Positions 8,794-17,159 of a stretch of 64,000 nucleotides of DNA are shown piece after piece. The notes beneath the pieces were generated by a model that saw only the letters and a list, made by a program, of their open reading frames with translations, made no database searches and had not been told where the DNA came from. Source of the stretch: Burkholderia gladioli (GTDB taxonomy: Bacteria > Pseudomonadota > Gammaproteobacteria > Burkholderiales > Burkholderiaceae); contig NZ_CP009322.1 in NCBI RefSeq assembly GCF_000959725.1, positions 124,001 to 188,000 on the forward strand, read 5' to 3'. The position numbers and the translations under genes were made by a program. Every line of letters begins with the position of its first letter. Positions within the stretch are counted from its first letter, which is position 1.

Positions 8794-9801
8794 GTGAGCC
8801 TTGCCGTCGACACCGTTCCCGTCGCCCGCGCGACCTCCGCCCCGTCGCTCGCGCATTTCGGTTTCCTGACGCTGCCGCATTTCTCGATGATCGCCTTCAG
8901 CAGCGCCGTCGAGGTGCTGCGCATGGCCAACTACGTGGGCCGCGCCGAGCATTACCGCTGGTCGATCCACTCGCTCGACGGCGGGCCGGTGCAGGCCAGC
9001 AACGGCATCGCCGTGCGTCCCACCGAGGCGCTCGACCTGGACGGCCCGCTGCCCGACGTGATGATCGTGTGCGGCGGGATCCGCATTCGCGAGGTGGTCG
9101 ACGCGCGCACCCGCGAGGCGCTGGCGGGCCTGGCCGCGCGCGGGCTGCCGCTGGGCGGGATCTGCACCGGCGCCTACGCGCTGATGTCGGCGGGCCTGCT
9201 CGACGATTACCGCTGCACCGTGCACTGGGAGAATCTCTCGGCGCTGCATGGCGAATTCCCGCAGGTGCGCTTCGCCGACGAACTGTTCGTGGTCGATCGC
9301 GACCGGCTCACCTGCACCGGCGGCACCGCGCCGCTCGACCTGATGCTGAACCTGGTGGGCGCGCGGCTCGGCCAGCCCCTGGCCGCCCAGGTATCCGAGC
9401 AGTTCATCCTGGAGCGCATCCGCGGCGCCGGCGATCCGCAGCCGATCCCGGTCGATGCGCGCGTCGGTTTCTCGCGCGCCGAGCTGGTGGAGGTGGTGCG
9501 GCTGATGGAGGCCAATATCGAGGAACCGCTCTCGCTCGATGAACTGGCGCGCCTGGTGCGGCTCTCGCAGCGCCATCTGCAGCGCATGTTCAAGGTCTAC
9601 CTGAACGTCTCGCCCACCCACTATTACCTGACGTTGCGCCTGAAGCGCGCGCGCGACCTGCTGCGCACCACCGACGCCTCGATCGCGCGCGTCACGACGA
9701 TCTGCGGTTTCCATTCGCCCTGCCATTTCAGCAAGGCCTATCGCGCGCAGTTCGGCCACGCGCCGAGCTACGAGCGCCGGGCCACGCCGACGCGCCAGTG
9801 A
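8794..9801 (+). CDS. GlxA-family AraC-type regulator, GbdR-like (betaine/choline catabolism)
   Basis: 335 residues from the GTG at 8794, chosen because GGAGAG lies 6 bases upstream; the frame extends to 8725 without support. Residues about 20-200 are a DJ-1/PfpI (class I glutamine amidotransferase-like) sensor domain with GGICTGAYAL around C124. Residues about 225-335 are an AraC-type double helix-turn-helix (LDELARLVRLSQRHLQRMFK, ending with CGFHSPCHFSKAYRAQFG). GbdR, CdhR and SouR share this architecture. Its position inside a quaternary-amine importer operon argues for a GbdR- or CdhR-like activator; the ligand is inferred. Confidence 0.88.
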   Translation: MSLAVDTVPVARATSAPSLAHFGFLTLPHFSMIAFSSAVEVLRMANYVGRAEHYRWSIHSLDGGPVQASNGIAVRPTEALDLDGPLPDVMIVCGGIRIREVVDARTREALAGLAARGLPLGGICTGAYALMSAGLLDDYRCTVHWENLSALHGEFPQVRFADELFVVDRDRLTCTGGTAPLDLMLNLVGARLGQPLAAQVSEQFILERIRGAGDPQPIPVDARVGFSRAELVEVVRLMEANIEEPLSLDELARLVRLSQRHLQRMFKVYLNVSPTHYYLTLRLKRARDLLRTTDASIARVTTICGFHSPCHFSKAYRAQFGHAPSYERRATPTRQ

Positions 9802-9869
9802 GGGCCTGGCGCATGCCTGCTTGCCTATGAATCGAACGACGTGTTGAACCCAGCTGAGGAGAGAAGAAG

Positions 9870-10820
9870 ATGAAACGATTCCTGATCACGGCGGCCTGCG
9901 GGCTCGGGATGGCCGTGGCACCCTGGACGGCGGCGCAGGCGGCCGACCCGCAAGCCTGCAAGAGCGTGCGTTTCGCCGATGTCGGGTGGAGCGACATCGC
10001 GGCCACCACCGGCCTGGCCTCGGCCATGCTGGCCGGGCTCGGCTACACGCCGACCAAGACCATCGCCTCGGTGCCGATCACCTTCGCCGGGATCAAGAGC
10101 AAGCAGATCGACGTGTTCCTCGGCTACTGGTCGCCGACCATGGACCCGATCATCGCGCCGTTCACCAAGGCCGGCACCATCAAGGTGCTGGCCACGCCGA
10201 ACCTGACCGGCGCGAAGTACACGCTGGCGGTGCCGGACTATGTCTATCAGGGGGGGCTTAAGTCCTTCGCCGACATCCAGAAGTTCGCCGACAAGCTCAA
10301 CGGCAAGATCTACGGCATCGAACCCGGCAACGACGGCAATGCGCTGATCAAGAAGATGATCGACGGCAACCAGTACGGGCTCGGCAAGTTCAAGCTGGTG
10401 GAGTCGAGCGAGGCGGGCATGCTGGTGGAGGTCAATCGCGCGATCCGCGACAAGCAATGGATCGTGTTCCTCGGCTGGGAGCCGCATCCGATGAACGTGC
10501 AGTTCAAGATGGACTACCTGAGCGGCGGCGACGACGTGTTCGGCCCGAACTACGGCGAGGCCCGCGTGCTGACCGCCACGCCGCCCGACTACGCGGCGCG
10601 CTGCCCGAACGTGGCGAAGTTCGTCTCGAACCTGCAGTTCAGCACCGAGATCGAGAACCACGTGATGGTGCCGATCATGAACAAGCAAGACCCGAACAAG
10701 GCTGCCGCGGCGTGGCTCAAGCAGAACCCGCAGCAGCTCGACAAGTGGCTGGCCGGCGTGACGACCTTCGACGGCAAGCCGGGCCTGCCGGCGGTGAAGA
10801 CCTACCTGGGCATCCACTGA
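9870..10820 (+). CDS. choX: Choline/glycine betaine ABC importer, periplasmic binding protein
   Basis: 316 residues with a signal peptide cleaved near residue 24 (AAQA/AD). GAGGAGAGAAGAAG precedes the ATG. OpuAC-type substrate-binding fold. The conserved Trp/Tyr-bearing motifs VGWSDIAA, LGYWSPTMDP and FLGWEPHPMN are those that build the aromatic cage around the trimethylammonium group in ChoX/CbcX proteins. ChoX is named from family resemblance; choline versus betaine preference cannot be read directly. It follows the GbdR-like gene by 68 bases and probably supplies ProVW. Confidence 0.93.
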   Translation: MKRFLITAACGLGMAVAPWTAAQAADPQACKSVRFADVGWSDIAATTGLASAMLAGLGYTPTKTIASVPITFAGIKSKQIDVFLGYWSPTMDPIIAPFTKAGTIKVLATPNLTGAKYTLAVPDYVYQGGLKSFADIQKFADKLNGKIYGIEPGNDGNALIKKMIDGNQYGLGKFKLVESSEAGMLVEVNRAIRDKQWIVFLGWEPHPMNVQFKMDYLSGGDDVFGPNYGEARVLTATPPDYAARCPNVAKFVSNLQFSTEIENHVMVPIMNKQDPNKAAAAWLKQNPQQLDKWLAGVTTFDGKPGLPAVKTYLGIH

Positions 10821-10850
10821 GGTCGTAGCGGCGTCTTCACGACGTGAAAG

Positions 10851-10876
10851 AAGGCCGGCCCCTCGGGGCCGGCCTT
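10851..10876 (+). terminator. Strong hairpin between convergent genes
   Basis: AAGGCCGGCCCC (10851-10862) and GGGGCCGGCCTT (10865-10876) are perfect complements. They lie 30 bases after the choX stop and 24 bases beyond the stop of the convergent hydroxylase gene. There is no long T-run on either strand, so a bidirectional role is plausible but efficiency is uncertain. Confidence 0.65.
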
Positions 10877-10899
10877 GTCGTTCGCTGCGGGCGCCGCCG

Positions 10900-11592
10900 T
10901 CAAACCGGGATCGAGCCGCCGCGCAGGCGGATGCCGAGCCGGATCAACTGGATGATGCCGGCCGACAGCAGCCGCAGGCTGGTGGGCAGGTCGCGGCGGC
11001 GGATGTCGAGCAGCAGCACGATGCGCACCTCGTCGCTGTCGTTCCAGACCTCGTGCACGAAGGTATCGTCCCACAGCAGGAACTGGCCGTCGTCGAGACG
11101 ATGCTCGCGGCCGTCGATCTTCAGCACCGCGGCGGCTGAGCCGTCCTCGCGCTTCGGCATCGACAGCACCAGGTAGCCGCGCAGCACGCCGCGGAACGGC
11201 CCGCGATGCGGCGGGATGTGCTTGCCGGGGGCGAGGAAGGATAGCGAGGCCGACAGCACGTCGGGCGAGGCGTCGACGATCTCGCTCAGCACTGGGCAGC
11301 GTACGCGGTTCTTCTCGAAGCGCACGCCGTAGGCCTGCATGATGAACATGCGCCAGTCGCGTGCGTCGTTGTCCGAAATATCGGCCTGCTCGCGCATGAT
11401 CTCGTGAAAGCGCGGGATGCGCGGCAGGTCGCGCGCCACAGCCAGCGCCTCGGCGCGGATCGTCTGCCATGCGGCGGTGAAGCGCCGTGCGTCCGGGAAC
11501 AGGGTCGTCGTGTCGAGCACGGCGGCGCTGCGGATCTTGCGGTCGTAAAGGTGGCGCAAGGTGCGGGCGCCGAAATCGTAGAGAGCGGCCAT
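10900..11592 (-). CDS. Aspartyl/asparaginyl beta-hydroxylase-fold dioxygenase
   Basis: 230 residues. The C-terminal half matches the AspH/LpxO-like Fe(II)/2-oxoglutarate dioxygenase fold: H129 (HIPPHRGPFRGVLRGYLVL), H180 (DDTFVHEVWNDSDEVRIVLL) and R190, ten residues after the second His as in AspH. The last 25 residues are moderately hydrophobic. Family members hydroxylate protein Asp/Asn or the lipid A acyl chain. No lipid A gene is adjacent, so the substrate is unknown. Single gene convergent with choX. Confidence 0.85.
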   Translation of the reverse strand: MAALYDFGARTLRHLYDRKIRSAAVLDTTTLFPDARRFTAAWQTIRAEALAVARDLPRIPRFHEIMREQADISDNDARDWRMFIMQAYGVRFEKNRVRCPVLSEIVDASPDVLSASLSFLAPGKHIPPHRGPFRGVLRGYLVLSMPKREDGSAAAVLKIDGREHRLDDGQFLLWDDTFVHEVWNDSDEVRIVLLLDIRRRDLPTSLRLLSAGIIQLIRLGIRLRGGSIPV

Positions 11593-11842
11593 GATGGGTT
11601 TCGATTGGCCCGCCGGGTTTTCGGTTCGCCTTGCAGCACGAAAGCTTGCGACCCTGAATGCGAGCGTTGATCGATCATCCCAGATATGGTTTACGCCTAG
11701 CTAGCTGAGCTGTAACAATCTGTGTCAAACGAGCGTTCGGTAATAATGCGTGACGCTTCGACGTGCGACGGCTTTTTGTCTGATGTGACGCGTCGCTTTC
11801 AACCGCTTTCAACCACGTTCCGACGCGCCCGTCGTGCCGGCA

Positions 11843-12295
11843 CTAGGCGGCGCCGGCCTGGTCGAAACTGCCGGATGCCAGATGATCGAGCAGGGCCAGC
11901 AGGTCCTGGGTCTCCTGCTTGCCGAGAAACGCCTCGAAGCGCTGCTGCACCGGTTTCCACAGCCGCCTGGCATGCCGCAGCCGCTCACGGCCTTCCGGTG
12001 TCAGCGAGATCAGCCGGCGGCGATTGTCTTCGGGATCCTTGTCGAGGGTGATCCAGCCATCGCGGATCAGCGGCTTGAGCGTGTGCCCGAGCGCGGAAAG
12101 ATCCATCACGACCTCGGCGGCCAGCTCGCTTTGGGTGGGAGCGCCGAGCCGCTGGACCGCGCGCAGCAGGTTGTACTGCGCGGCATTGATGCCGGCCGGC
12201 TCCAGGGCCTGGTCGTATTGCTGGCTGATGCCGCGGGTCGCGCGCCGGAGCGCTCCGTAACTGCAGACGCTGGGGGTCAGCGGCCGGACGTTCAT
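11843..12295 (-). CDS. MarR-family regulator of the adjacent efflux gene
   Basis: 150 residues from MNVRPLTPS, with AGGAG 7 bases upstream; a 184-codon frame exists but would run through the operator region. Winged helix-turn-helix with TQSELAAEVVMDLSALGHTLKPL as recognition region and DKDPEDNRRRLISLTPEGRE as the beta wing, the signature of MarR proteins. Divergent from a 14-TM MFS exporter, the standard MarR-pump pairing. Two copies of a palindromic site lie between them (12369 and 12446). Confidence 0.92.
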   Translation of the reverse strand: MNVRPLTPSVCSYGALRRATRGISQQYDQALEPAGINAAQYNLLRAVQRLGAPTQSELAAEVVMDLSALGHTLKPLIRDGWITLDKDPEDNRRRLISLTPEGRERLRHARRLWKPVQQRFEAFLGKQETQDLLALLDHLASGSFDQAGAA

Positions 12296-12368
12296 GGATC
12301 GGCTCCTGTTCGATGCACGCATGCGGCGTGGCGGCTCGGGACGAGCGCCGGCCTGCGTCGGCGAATTA

Positions 12369-12380
12369 TGGCATATGCCA
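12369..12380. promoter_or_regulatory. Putative MarR operator, copy 1
   Basis: TGGCATATGCCA is a perfect 12-bp palindrome followed by GTC. It recurs at 12446-12457 in the same divergent promoter, 77 bp away. Confidence 0.7.
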
Positions 12381-12445
12381 GTCATTCGATCCGACATCGC
12401 GAGCGGCAGGGCAGGGAAACATCGGCACCTGCTTGCGCTATAAAA

Positions 12446-12457
12446 TGGTATATGCCA
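12446..12457. promoter_or_regulatory. Putative MarR operator, copy 2
   Basis: TGGTATATGCCA differs from copy 1 by one base and is followed by GTA. It overlaps a TATAAA stretch (12439-12444) that could be the -10 element for the MFS gene, so binding would block transcription. Confidence 0.7.
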
Positions 12458-12535
12458 GTATTCGGCAACGCCGGATCGCCGGCAACCGATGACTCAATCC
12501 GCAGTGAAGCCGGGCGATGGCCCAGGCCGTGGCCC

Positions 12536-14071
12536 ATGAACAGAAAACTTCTCCTCCTGCTTTGCGTGTCGGTGCCGTCCTTCATGATCAACCTGGACGC
12601 CAACATCGTCGCGGTGTCGCTGTCCTCCATCGCGAAGTCGCTGCATGCGGATTTCTCGGCGATCGAGTGGGTGATCTCCTCCTACACGCTGGCGTTCGCG
12701 AGCCTGTTGATGCCTGCCGGCGCGCTGGCGGACCGCTTCGGGCGCAAGCGGATCCTGATCATCGGTCTGTCGATCTTCACGCTGGCCTCGTTCTTTTGCG
12801 GCGCCGCGTCGGTATCGATCGTCCTCAATCTCGCCCGCGCGATGCAGGGCGTGGGTGCCGCCCTGCTGCTGAGCGCGGCGCTCGCGGTGCTCTCGCATGC
12901 CTTCCACGGCAAGGAGCGGGCCAAGGCCTTCGCTTTCTGGGGATCGGTGATCGGGGTCGCGGTCATGATGGGGCCGGTCGTCGGCGGCTTGATCACGCAA
13001 TTGCTGGGATGGCGCTGGGCCTTCTACGTCAACCTGCCGATCGGCGTCGCGATGATCGCGCTCACGGCCTGGACGGTGAGCGAGTCGAAGGATCCCGGCG
13101 CCAGCAAGCTCGACGGGATGGGCGTGCTGCTGTTCAGCGGCTTCCTCGGCTTGCTCACCTGGGGGCTGATTTCCGGCAACCGGGAGGGCTGGGGCGATGC
13201 TTCCGTGCTGCTGCGCATCGGTGTCGCCCTGATCCTGTTCGTCGCCTTCGTCCTGGTGGAACTGCGGGAGAAGCGGCCGATGGTCGAGCTCGCCTATTTC
13301 GCGAAGAAAACCTATCTCGGCGCGAGCGTGGCCGGCATCGCCTATCCCGTGGCATTCCTGACGATGCTGACCTATCTGCCGTTCTTCTTCCAGACGGCGC
13401 TGCATCGCTCTCCGCTCGAGGCGGGCCTGCTGATGCTGCCGCTCGCGGTTCCGCTGTTCGCGGTGCCGCGCGTGGTGTCGGTCCGCCTCGAGCATCGCTT
13501 GTCCGGGCGTGCGCTGCTTTCCATCGGCCTGGTGCTGGTGGCGGCCGGGCTGGCGGTCGCATCGGTGACGGTGCAACTCCTCAGTTATGCCGCCGTGGTG
13601 GTGCCGATGTTCGTCGCTTCGCTGGGCGGCGGCATCCTCAACGGCCAGGTCGCGAAGGTCAGCATGACGGTGATCCCCGTCGAGCGCGCCGGCATGGCCT
13701 CGGGCGTCGCTGGCACCTTGCGCTTCAGCGGCCTCGTGCTGGGATTCGCCGCGCTCGGCGCCGTGCTCGTCGATCGCATCGCCGCGGATGTCCAGCTGCA
13801 TTACCCGTTGCTGGACGCGGGCCGGCAATTAGCCGTGACGCGCCTGATCCTCGACGGCCATCTCGGCGATGCCGCTTCGCTGGCGGGGGCACGGGACGGC
13901 TTCGCGCCGATGCTGGAGGCCAGCCTTGCCCAGGGATACACGGGGCTGCTGGCTGTCGCGTCCGCGCTGGCCTTTCTTGCCGCGGCCCTGTGCTGGCGGC
14001 TGGTCGATCCGCTCGAAACCCGTCCCCTGGCCAGCGCCGCCCCGCTAGCCGTCCAGGCGCTCCCGGATTGA
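12536..14071 (+). CDS. MFS drug exporter, DHA2 (14-TM) family
   Basis: 511 residues from MNRKLLLLLC; the frame extends far upstream but across the operators and the opposite gene. N-terminal motif LDANIVAVSLSSIAKSLH is the DHA2 motif D1-like sequence; GALADRFGRKR is motif A of the MFS, and GPVVGGLITQLLGWRWAFYVNLPIG is motif C-like. Around 14 hydrophobic segments and length match the EmrB/QacA/SmvA group, proton-driven exporters of lipophilic compounds. Divergent from the MarR regulator that presumably represses it. Confidence 0.92.
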   Translation: MNRKLLLLLCVSVPSFMINLDANIVAVSLSSIAKSLHADFSAIEWVISSYTLAFASLLMPAGALADRFGRKRILIIGLSIFTLASFFCGAASVSIVLNLARAMQGVGAALLLSAALAVLSHAFHGKERAKAFAFWGSVIGVAVMMGPVVGGLITQLLGWRWAFYVNLPIGVAMIALTAWTVSESKDPGASKLDGMGVLLFSGFLGLLTWGLISGNREGWGDASVLLRIGVALILFVAFVLVELREKRPMVELAYFAKKTYLGASVAGIAYPVAFLTMLTYLPFFFQTALHRSPLEAGLLMLPLAVPLFAVPRVVSVRLEHRLSGRALLSIGLVLVAAGLAVASVTVQLLSYAAVVVPMFVASLGGGILNGQVAKVSMTVIPVERAGMASGVAGTLRFSGLVLGFAALGAVLVDRIAADVQLHYPLLDAGRQLAVTRLILDGHLGDAASLAGARDGFAPMLEASLAQGYTGLLAVASALAFLAAALCWRLVDPLETRPLASAAPLAVQALPD

Positions 14072-14147
14072 CGCCGGGCGCCGCGAACGCGCCGCCCTCG
14101 GTCGTGCGGCGGGCCGGGCCATCCACTCCTCGTACAAGGACAATGCC

Positions 14148-14918
14148 ATGCAGGATCATCAGGAAGCCGGCAGCCAGGCGGCCCCTCATCAAGTTGACTC
14201 GGTGAGCGCGAATCCGGAATCGGTTTCGCGCCGCAAGGCGATCGCCGGCCTGGGCTTCTTCGGCGCGGCGATGGCGGCCCTGGTGGGCAACCGCGCCTGG
14301 GGGCACGAGAGCGTGCAGGGCAGCTTCGGCAACGAGGCGCTCGCCTTGCCGCCCGGCCCGGCCCACGCAGAGATGGACGAGGAGGAGCGGGCGATCAAGA
14401 TTGCGCGCGCGATGCAGGCCGGCCCGTCGCAGATCACCCGCGATGCTACCGTGGCCGAGATGGACATGCACGGCAACATGTACAGGATCCTGCGCCAGGG
14501 CAGCAACGGCTGGGTCTGCACGCCGGGCAACGAGAACCGGATCGGGGATCCGCCGATGTGCGTGGACCGGGTCGGCATGCAGTGGTTCAAGGACATTCAC
14601 GACCGCAAGCCGCGCCCGTCCATCACCACGCCGGGGCTTTGCTATATGCTCTGCGGGGCGACCCAGCATAGCAATAGCGATGCCCTGGACACCACCAGCC
14701 CGGCGATTCCGATCGGGCCGCACTGGATGGTGCTCTGGCCGTTCGATGCCGCGCATTGCGGGCTGCCCACCGACGTGCGCGACGCGGGCGCCTGGATCAT
14801 GTTCGCGGGCACGCCCTATGCCTACCTGCACGTCTGCGGTTCGCCCTGGGTGGGCAACTCGTACACGCCGGGGGATCGGGCCGTGTGGACCATGCGCTAC
14901 GCGAAATCCAATGATTGA
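14148..14918 (+). CDS. Secreted protein of unknown function with Tat-like signal
   Basis: 256 residues. S27-R-R-K-A-I followed by the hydrophobic stretch AGLGFFGAAMAALVG and AWG resembles a twin-arginine signal, though the motif lacks the usual Phe. The mature part has conserved-looking blocks WVCTPGNE, GDPPMCVD, PGLCYMLCGATQHS, IGPHWMVLWPFDAAHCGLP, GAWIMFAGTPYAYLHVCGSPW, with several Cys and His residues that could bind metal or form disulfides. I do not recognise a named domain. It is followed 12 bases later by a GNAT gene. Confidence 0.7.
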   Translation: MQDHQEAGSQAAPHQVDSVSANPESVSRRKAIAGLGFFGAAMAALVGNRAWGHESVQGSFGNEALALPPGPAHAEMDEEERAIKIARAMQAGPSQITRDATVAEMDMHGNMYRILRQGSNGWVCTPGNENRIGDPPMCVDRVGMQWFKDIHDRKPRPSITTPGLCYMLCGATQHSNSDALDTTSPAIPIGPHWMVLWPFDAAHCGLPTDVRDAGAWIMFAGTPYAYLHVCGSPWVGNSYTPGDRAVWTMRYAKSND

Positions 14919-14930
14919 GGAGCAGCCTGC

Positions 14931-15641
14931 ATGCCGGAATCGATCGTCGAGCAGGGCGAAGGCGCACATGCGTTGGACACCCTGATATGGAATGCCCTGT
15001 CCACGCGGCAGGCCGAATTCGCGGTGCCGGGCGAGCGCGTGCTGCGTTTCCAGCCCGAGGTCGCGCCGTTTGCCGCGCTGGCCGATCTCACGCCCGAATC
15101 GTTCGGCGCCTTGCGCGAGTCGATCGAACGATACGGGCCCGCCGCGCTGGTGACGGTCGACGAGATCGAGCCGCCCGAGGGGTTCGACGTGCTGCGGCGC
15201 GCGACGCTGATCCAGATGGTCGCCGAGCGCGAACCCGAACCCGTCGCGCTCGAGCACGTGCGGCTCGAGCCCGGCGACGTGCCGGACATGCTGGCACTGA
15301 CCGCCGCGACCCAGCCGGGGCCGTTCGGGCCGCGCACCATCGAGCTGGGCCGCTACCTTGGCGTGCGCCGGCAGGGAAGGCTGGCGGCGATGGCCGGCGA
15401 ACGCCTCAGGATCGACGGCCACGCCGAGATCAGCGCGGTCTGCGTCGATCCCGCGTTTCGCGGGCAAGGCCTGGCGGCCGGCTTGATGCGGCTGCTGATG
15501 GCGGCCATGCGCGCGCGCGGCGAGATCCCGTTCCTGCACGCGGTGGCGTCGAACCAGAATGCGATTGCGATCTATCGTGCGATGGGTTTCGTCGCGCGGC
15601 GCGAACTGCATCTGCTGGTGTTGGGCGACGCCGGGGCCTGA
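14931..15641 (+). CDS. GNAT-family N-acetyltransferase
   Basis: 236 residues. The C-terminal half (about 110-225) carries the GNAT core of the FR47-like type: beta strand AEISAVCVDPAFRGQGLAAGLMRLLMAAM (acetyl-CoA pyrophosphate loop R/Q-x-x-G-x-G/A as RGQGLA), followed by LHAVASNQNAIAIYRAMGFVARRELHL. The N-terminal half is a separate helical domain. The acceptor is unknown. It lies 12 bases behind the Tat-type secreted gene and may be co-transcribed. Confidence 0.88.
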   Translation: MPESIVEQGEGAHALDTLIWNALSTRQAEFAVPGERVLRFQPEVAPFAALADLTPESFGALRESIERYGPAALVTVDEIEPPEGFDVLRRATLIQMVAEREPEPVALEHVRLEPGDVPDMLALTAATQPGPFGPRTIELGRYLGVRRQGRLAAMAGERLRIDGHAEISAVCVDPAFRGQGLAAGLMRLLMAAMRARGEIPFLHAVASNQNAIAIYRAMGFVARRELHLLVLGDAGA

Positions 15642-15748
15642 TTGCCCGGCACTCTGCGCGAATGTCGGGAATTGCCGTGTCCATGTCGGTTCGCCGGTTT
15701 TCTCCAATGTTAAGGTTTGCTGACGAAAACCGACAAAGGAGCATGACC

Positions 15749-16516
15749 ATGGCACTCAAGGGTGAACCACGTGATATGAACCGCTGGCGCGAGGTCGTTC
15801 TCGATCCGAGCCTGCGATTTCCGGGCGAATCAGGCGACTATCGCCGCGCACGCGACGAGTTGATGGAGGCGGAGGACGAGCTGCGGCGGCTCAACGAGAA
15901 GGTGATCGCCCAGCGCCGCGCCTTGCCGCCGGGCGGCCTGATCCAGGAGGATTACGAATTCGAGCAGGCCGGTGACGGCAGGAAGATCCGCTTTTCCGAG
16001 CTGTTCGCGCCGGGCAAGGATTCGCTGGTGATCTACAACATGATGTTCCCGCGCTGGCCGGAAGACCGGCGCGCGGGGGCGCCCTGCGGCAAGACCGCTG
16101 CGCTGCCGCTGGTGGAGCAGCCTTGCCCCTCCTGCACCTCGGTGGTGGACGGTCTCGAAGGCGCGGCCTTCCACCTCGCGGAGCGGACCAACCTGGTGGT
16201 GGTGGCGAAGACCAGTCCCGAGCGGCTGGGTACCTTCGCGCAGGAACGCGGTTGGCAGAACCTGCGCCTGCTGTCCTCGCGAGGCAACCACTTCAACCGC
16301 GACTACTACGCCGAGAAGCCCGATGGCGTGCAGCTCGCGATCCTGAACGTGTTCTCCCGCCACGCGGACGGGATTCGCCATCACTGGGCCAGCGAACTCG
16401 CCTTCAAGCACGGCACGACCACGCCGCTCGAGTCGATCTGGCCGATCTATGGAATCCTCGGCGTCACGCGCGAGGGGCCGGGGGATCGGGCAGCCTATCC
16501 GAACCTGCAGTACTAG
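15749..16516 (+). CDS. DUF899-family thioredoxin-like protein
   Basis: 255 residues from MALKGEP; an ATG six bases earlier is only one base after the AAAGGAG ribosome-binding site, so the second ATG (7 bases away) is preferred. The conserved N-terminal helix YRRARDELMEAEDELRRLNEKVIAQRRALPPGG is the DUF899 hallmark. A thioredoxin-like core follows with a CxxC at C126/C129 (QPCPSCTSVVDG). Function in the family is not established; the fold suggests redox or peroxide chemistry. Confidence 0.9.
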   Translation: MALKGEPRDMNRWREVVLDPSLRFPGESGDYRRARDELMEAEDELRRLNEKVIAQRRALPPGGLIQEDYEFEQAGDGRKIRFSELFAPGKDSLVIYNMMFPRWPEDRRAGAPCGKTAALPLVEQPCPSCTSVVDGLEGAAFHLAERTNLVVVAKTSPERLGTFAQERGWQNLRLLSSRGNHFNRDYYAEKPDGVQLAILNVFSRHADGIRHHWASELAFKHGTTTPLESIWPIYGILGVTREGPGDRAAYPNLQY

Positions 16517-16539
16517 CCCGGTTGCCGGAGGCGGTTCGG

Positions 16540-17154
16540 ATGAATGTTCCTGCCTGGTGGTCTGGCGCGTTGGCGGCCTTGATGATCGCCGCCGCGCTGC
16601 CCGGTGCGTGGCGCGTCGCGCTCGCCCGGATACCGGTGGCGGCGAGCGCGGCGACGATGCAGCGTTCGCCGCGGCGTCGCCCGCGCCGCGTCGGCAGGCT
16701 CGATGCGGAAATTTCGGCGTCGCTGATGGCGCTGGCGATGACCGGCATGCTGCTGCCGAGTTTCGCGATCCTGCCGGACCGGGCCTGGGCGGCCACGTTC
16801 GTGCTGGGCGCGGCCTGGTTCGTCGGGCGGTGCACGGCGGCCGTGCGTGCCGCCGGGTTTCGCGCGCTCGGGAACGGTCACGACTTCACGCAAGTGCTCC
16901 ACTGCGCGGCGAGCGCCTATATGTTCGCCTCCGCGCCGATCGCATCGATGTGCGCGCAAGCACCCGGTATCGGCAAGTACCTCTCTCTTTCCTCGGCCAT
17001 CGCCTTCGTGCTGGTCGGCGATTGCCTGCGGGAGGGATGCCGCGCGAGCGTCGCGCGGGCGCTCATGCCCGGCGCTTCGGCCGATGTGGCGAGGTCTGCC
17101 TGCCGCATCGTCATGGGCATGGCGATGGCCGCGATGCTGCTCGCCATGCCGTGA
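16540..17154 (+). CDS. Polytopic membrane protein, DUF5134-like
   Basis: 204 residues with about five hydrophobic segments (for example WWSGALAALMIAAALPGAW, SLMALAMTGMLLPSFAI, AATFVLGAAWFVG, YLSLSSAIAFVLVGDCLR, ACRIVMGMAMAAMLLAM). GCCGGAGGCGG lies upstream of the ATG. A His-containing segment (GNGHDFTQVLHCAASAYMF) and an earlier basic loop agree with DUF5134-type proteins, recalled not searched. Function unknown. It starts 24 bases after the DUF899 gene and ends convergent to the next gene with 5 bases between stops. Confidence 0.7.
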   Translation: MNVPAWWSGALAALMIAAALPGAWRVALARIPVAASAATMQRSPRRRPRRVGRLDAEISASLMALAMTGMLLPSFAILPDRAWAATFVLGAAWFVGRCTAAVRAAGFRALGNGHDFTQVLHCAASAYMFASAPIASMCAQAPGIGKYLSLSSAIAFVLVGDCLREGCRASVARALMPGASADVARSACRIVMGMAMAAMLLAMP

Positions 17155-17159
17155 GCCGT

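Noticed and set aside
11593..11842. Possible promoter/operator with TGTAACAATCTGTGTCA
   Set aside because: Somewhat AT-rich and suggestive, but no symmetry or repeated element strong enough to report.
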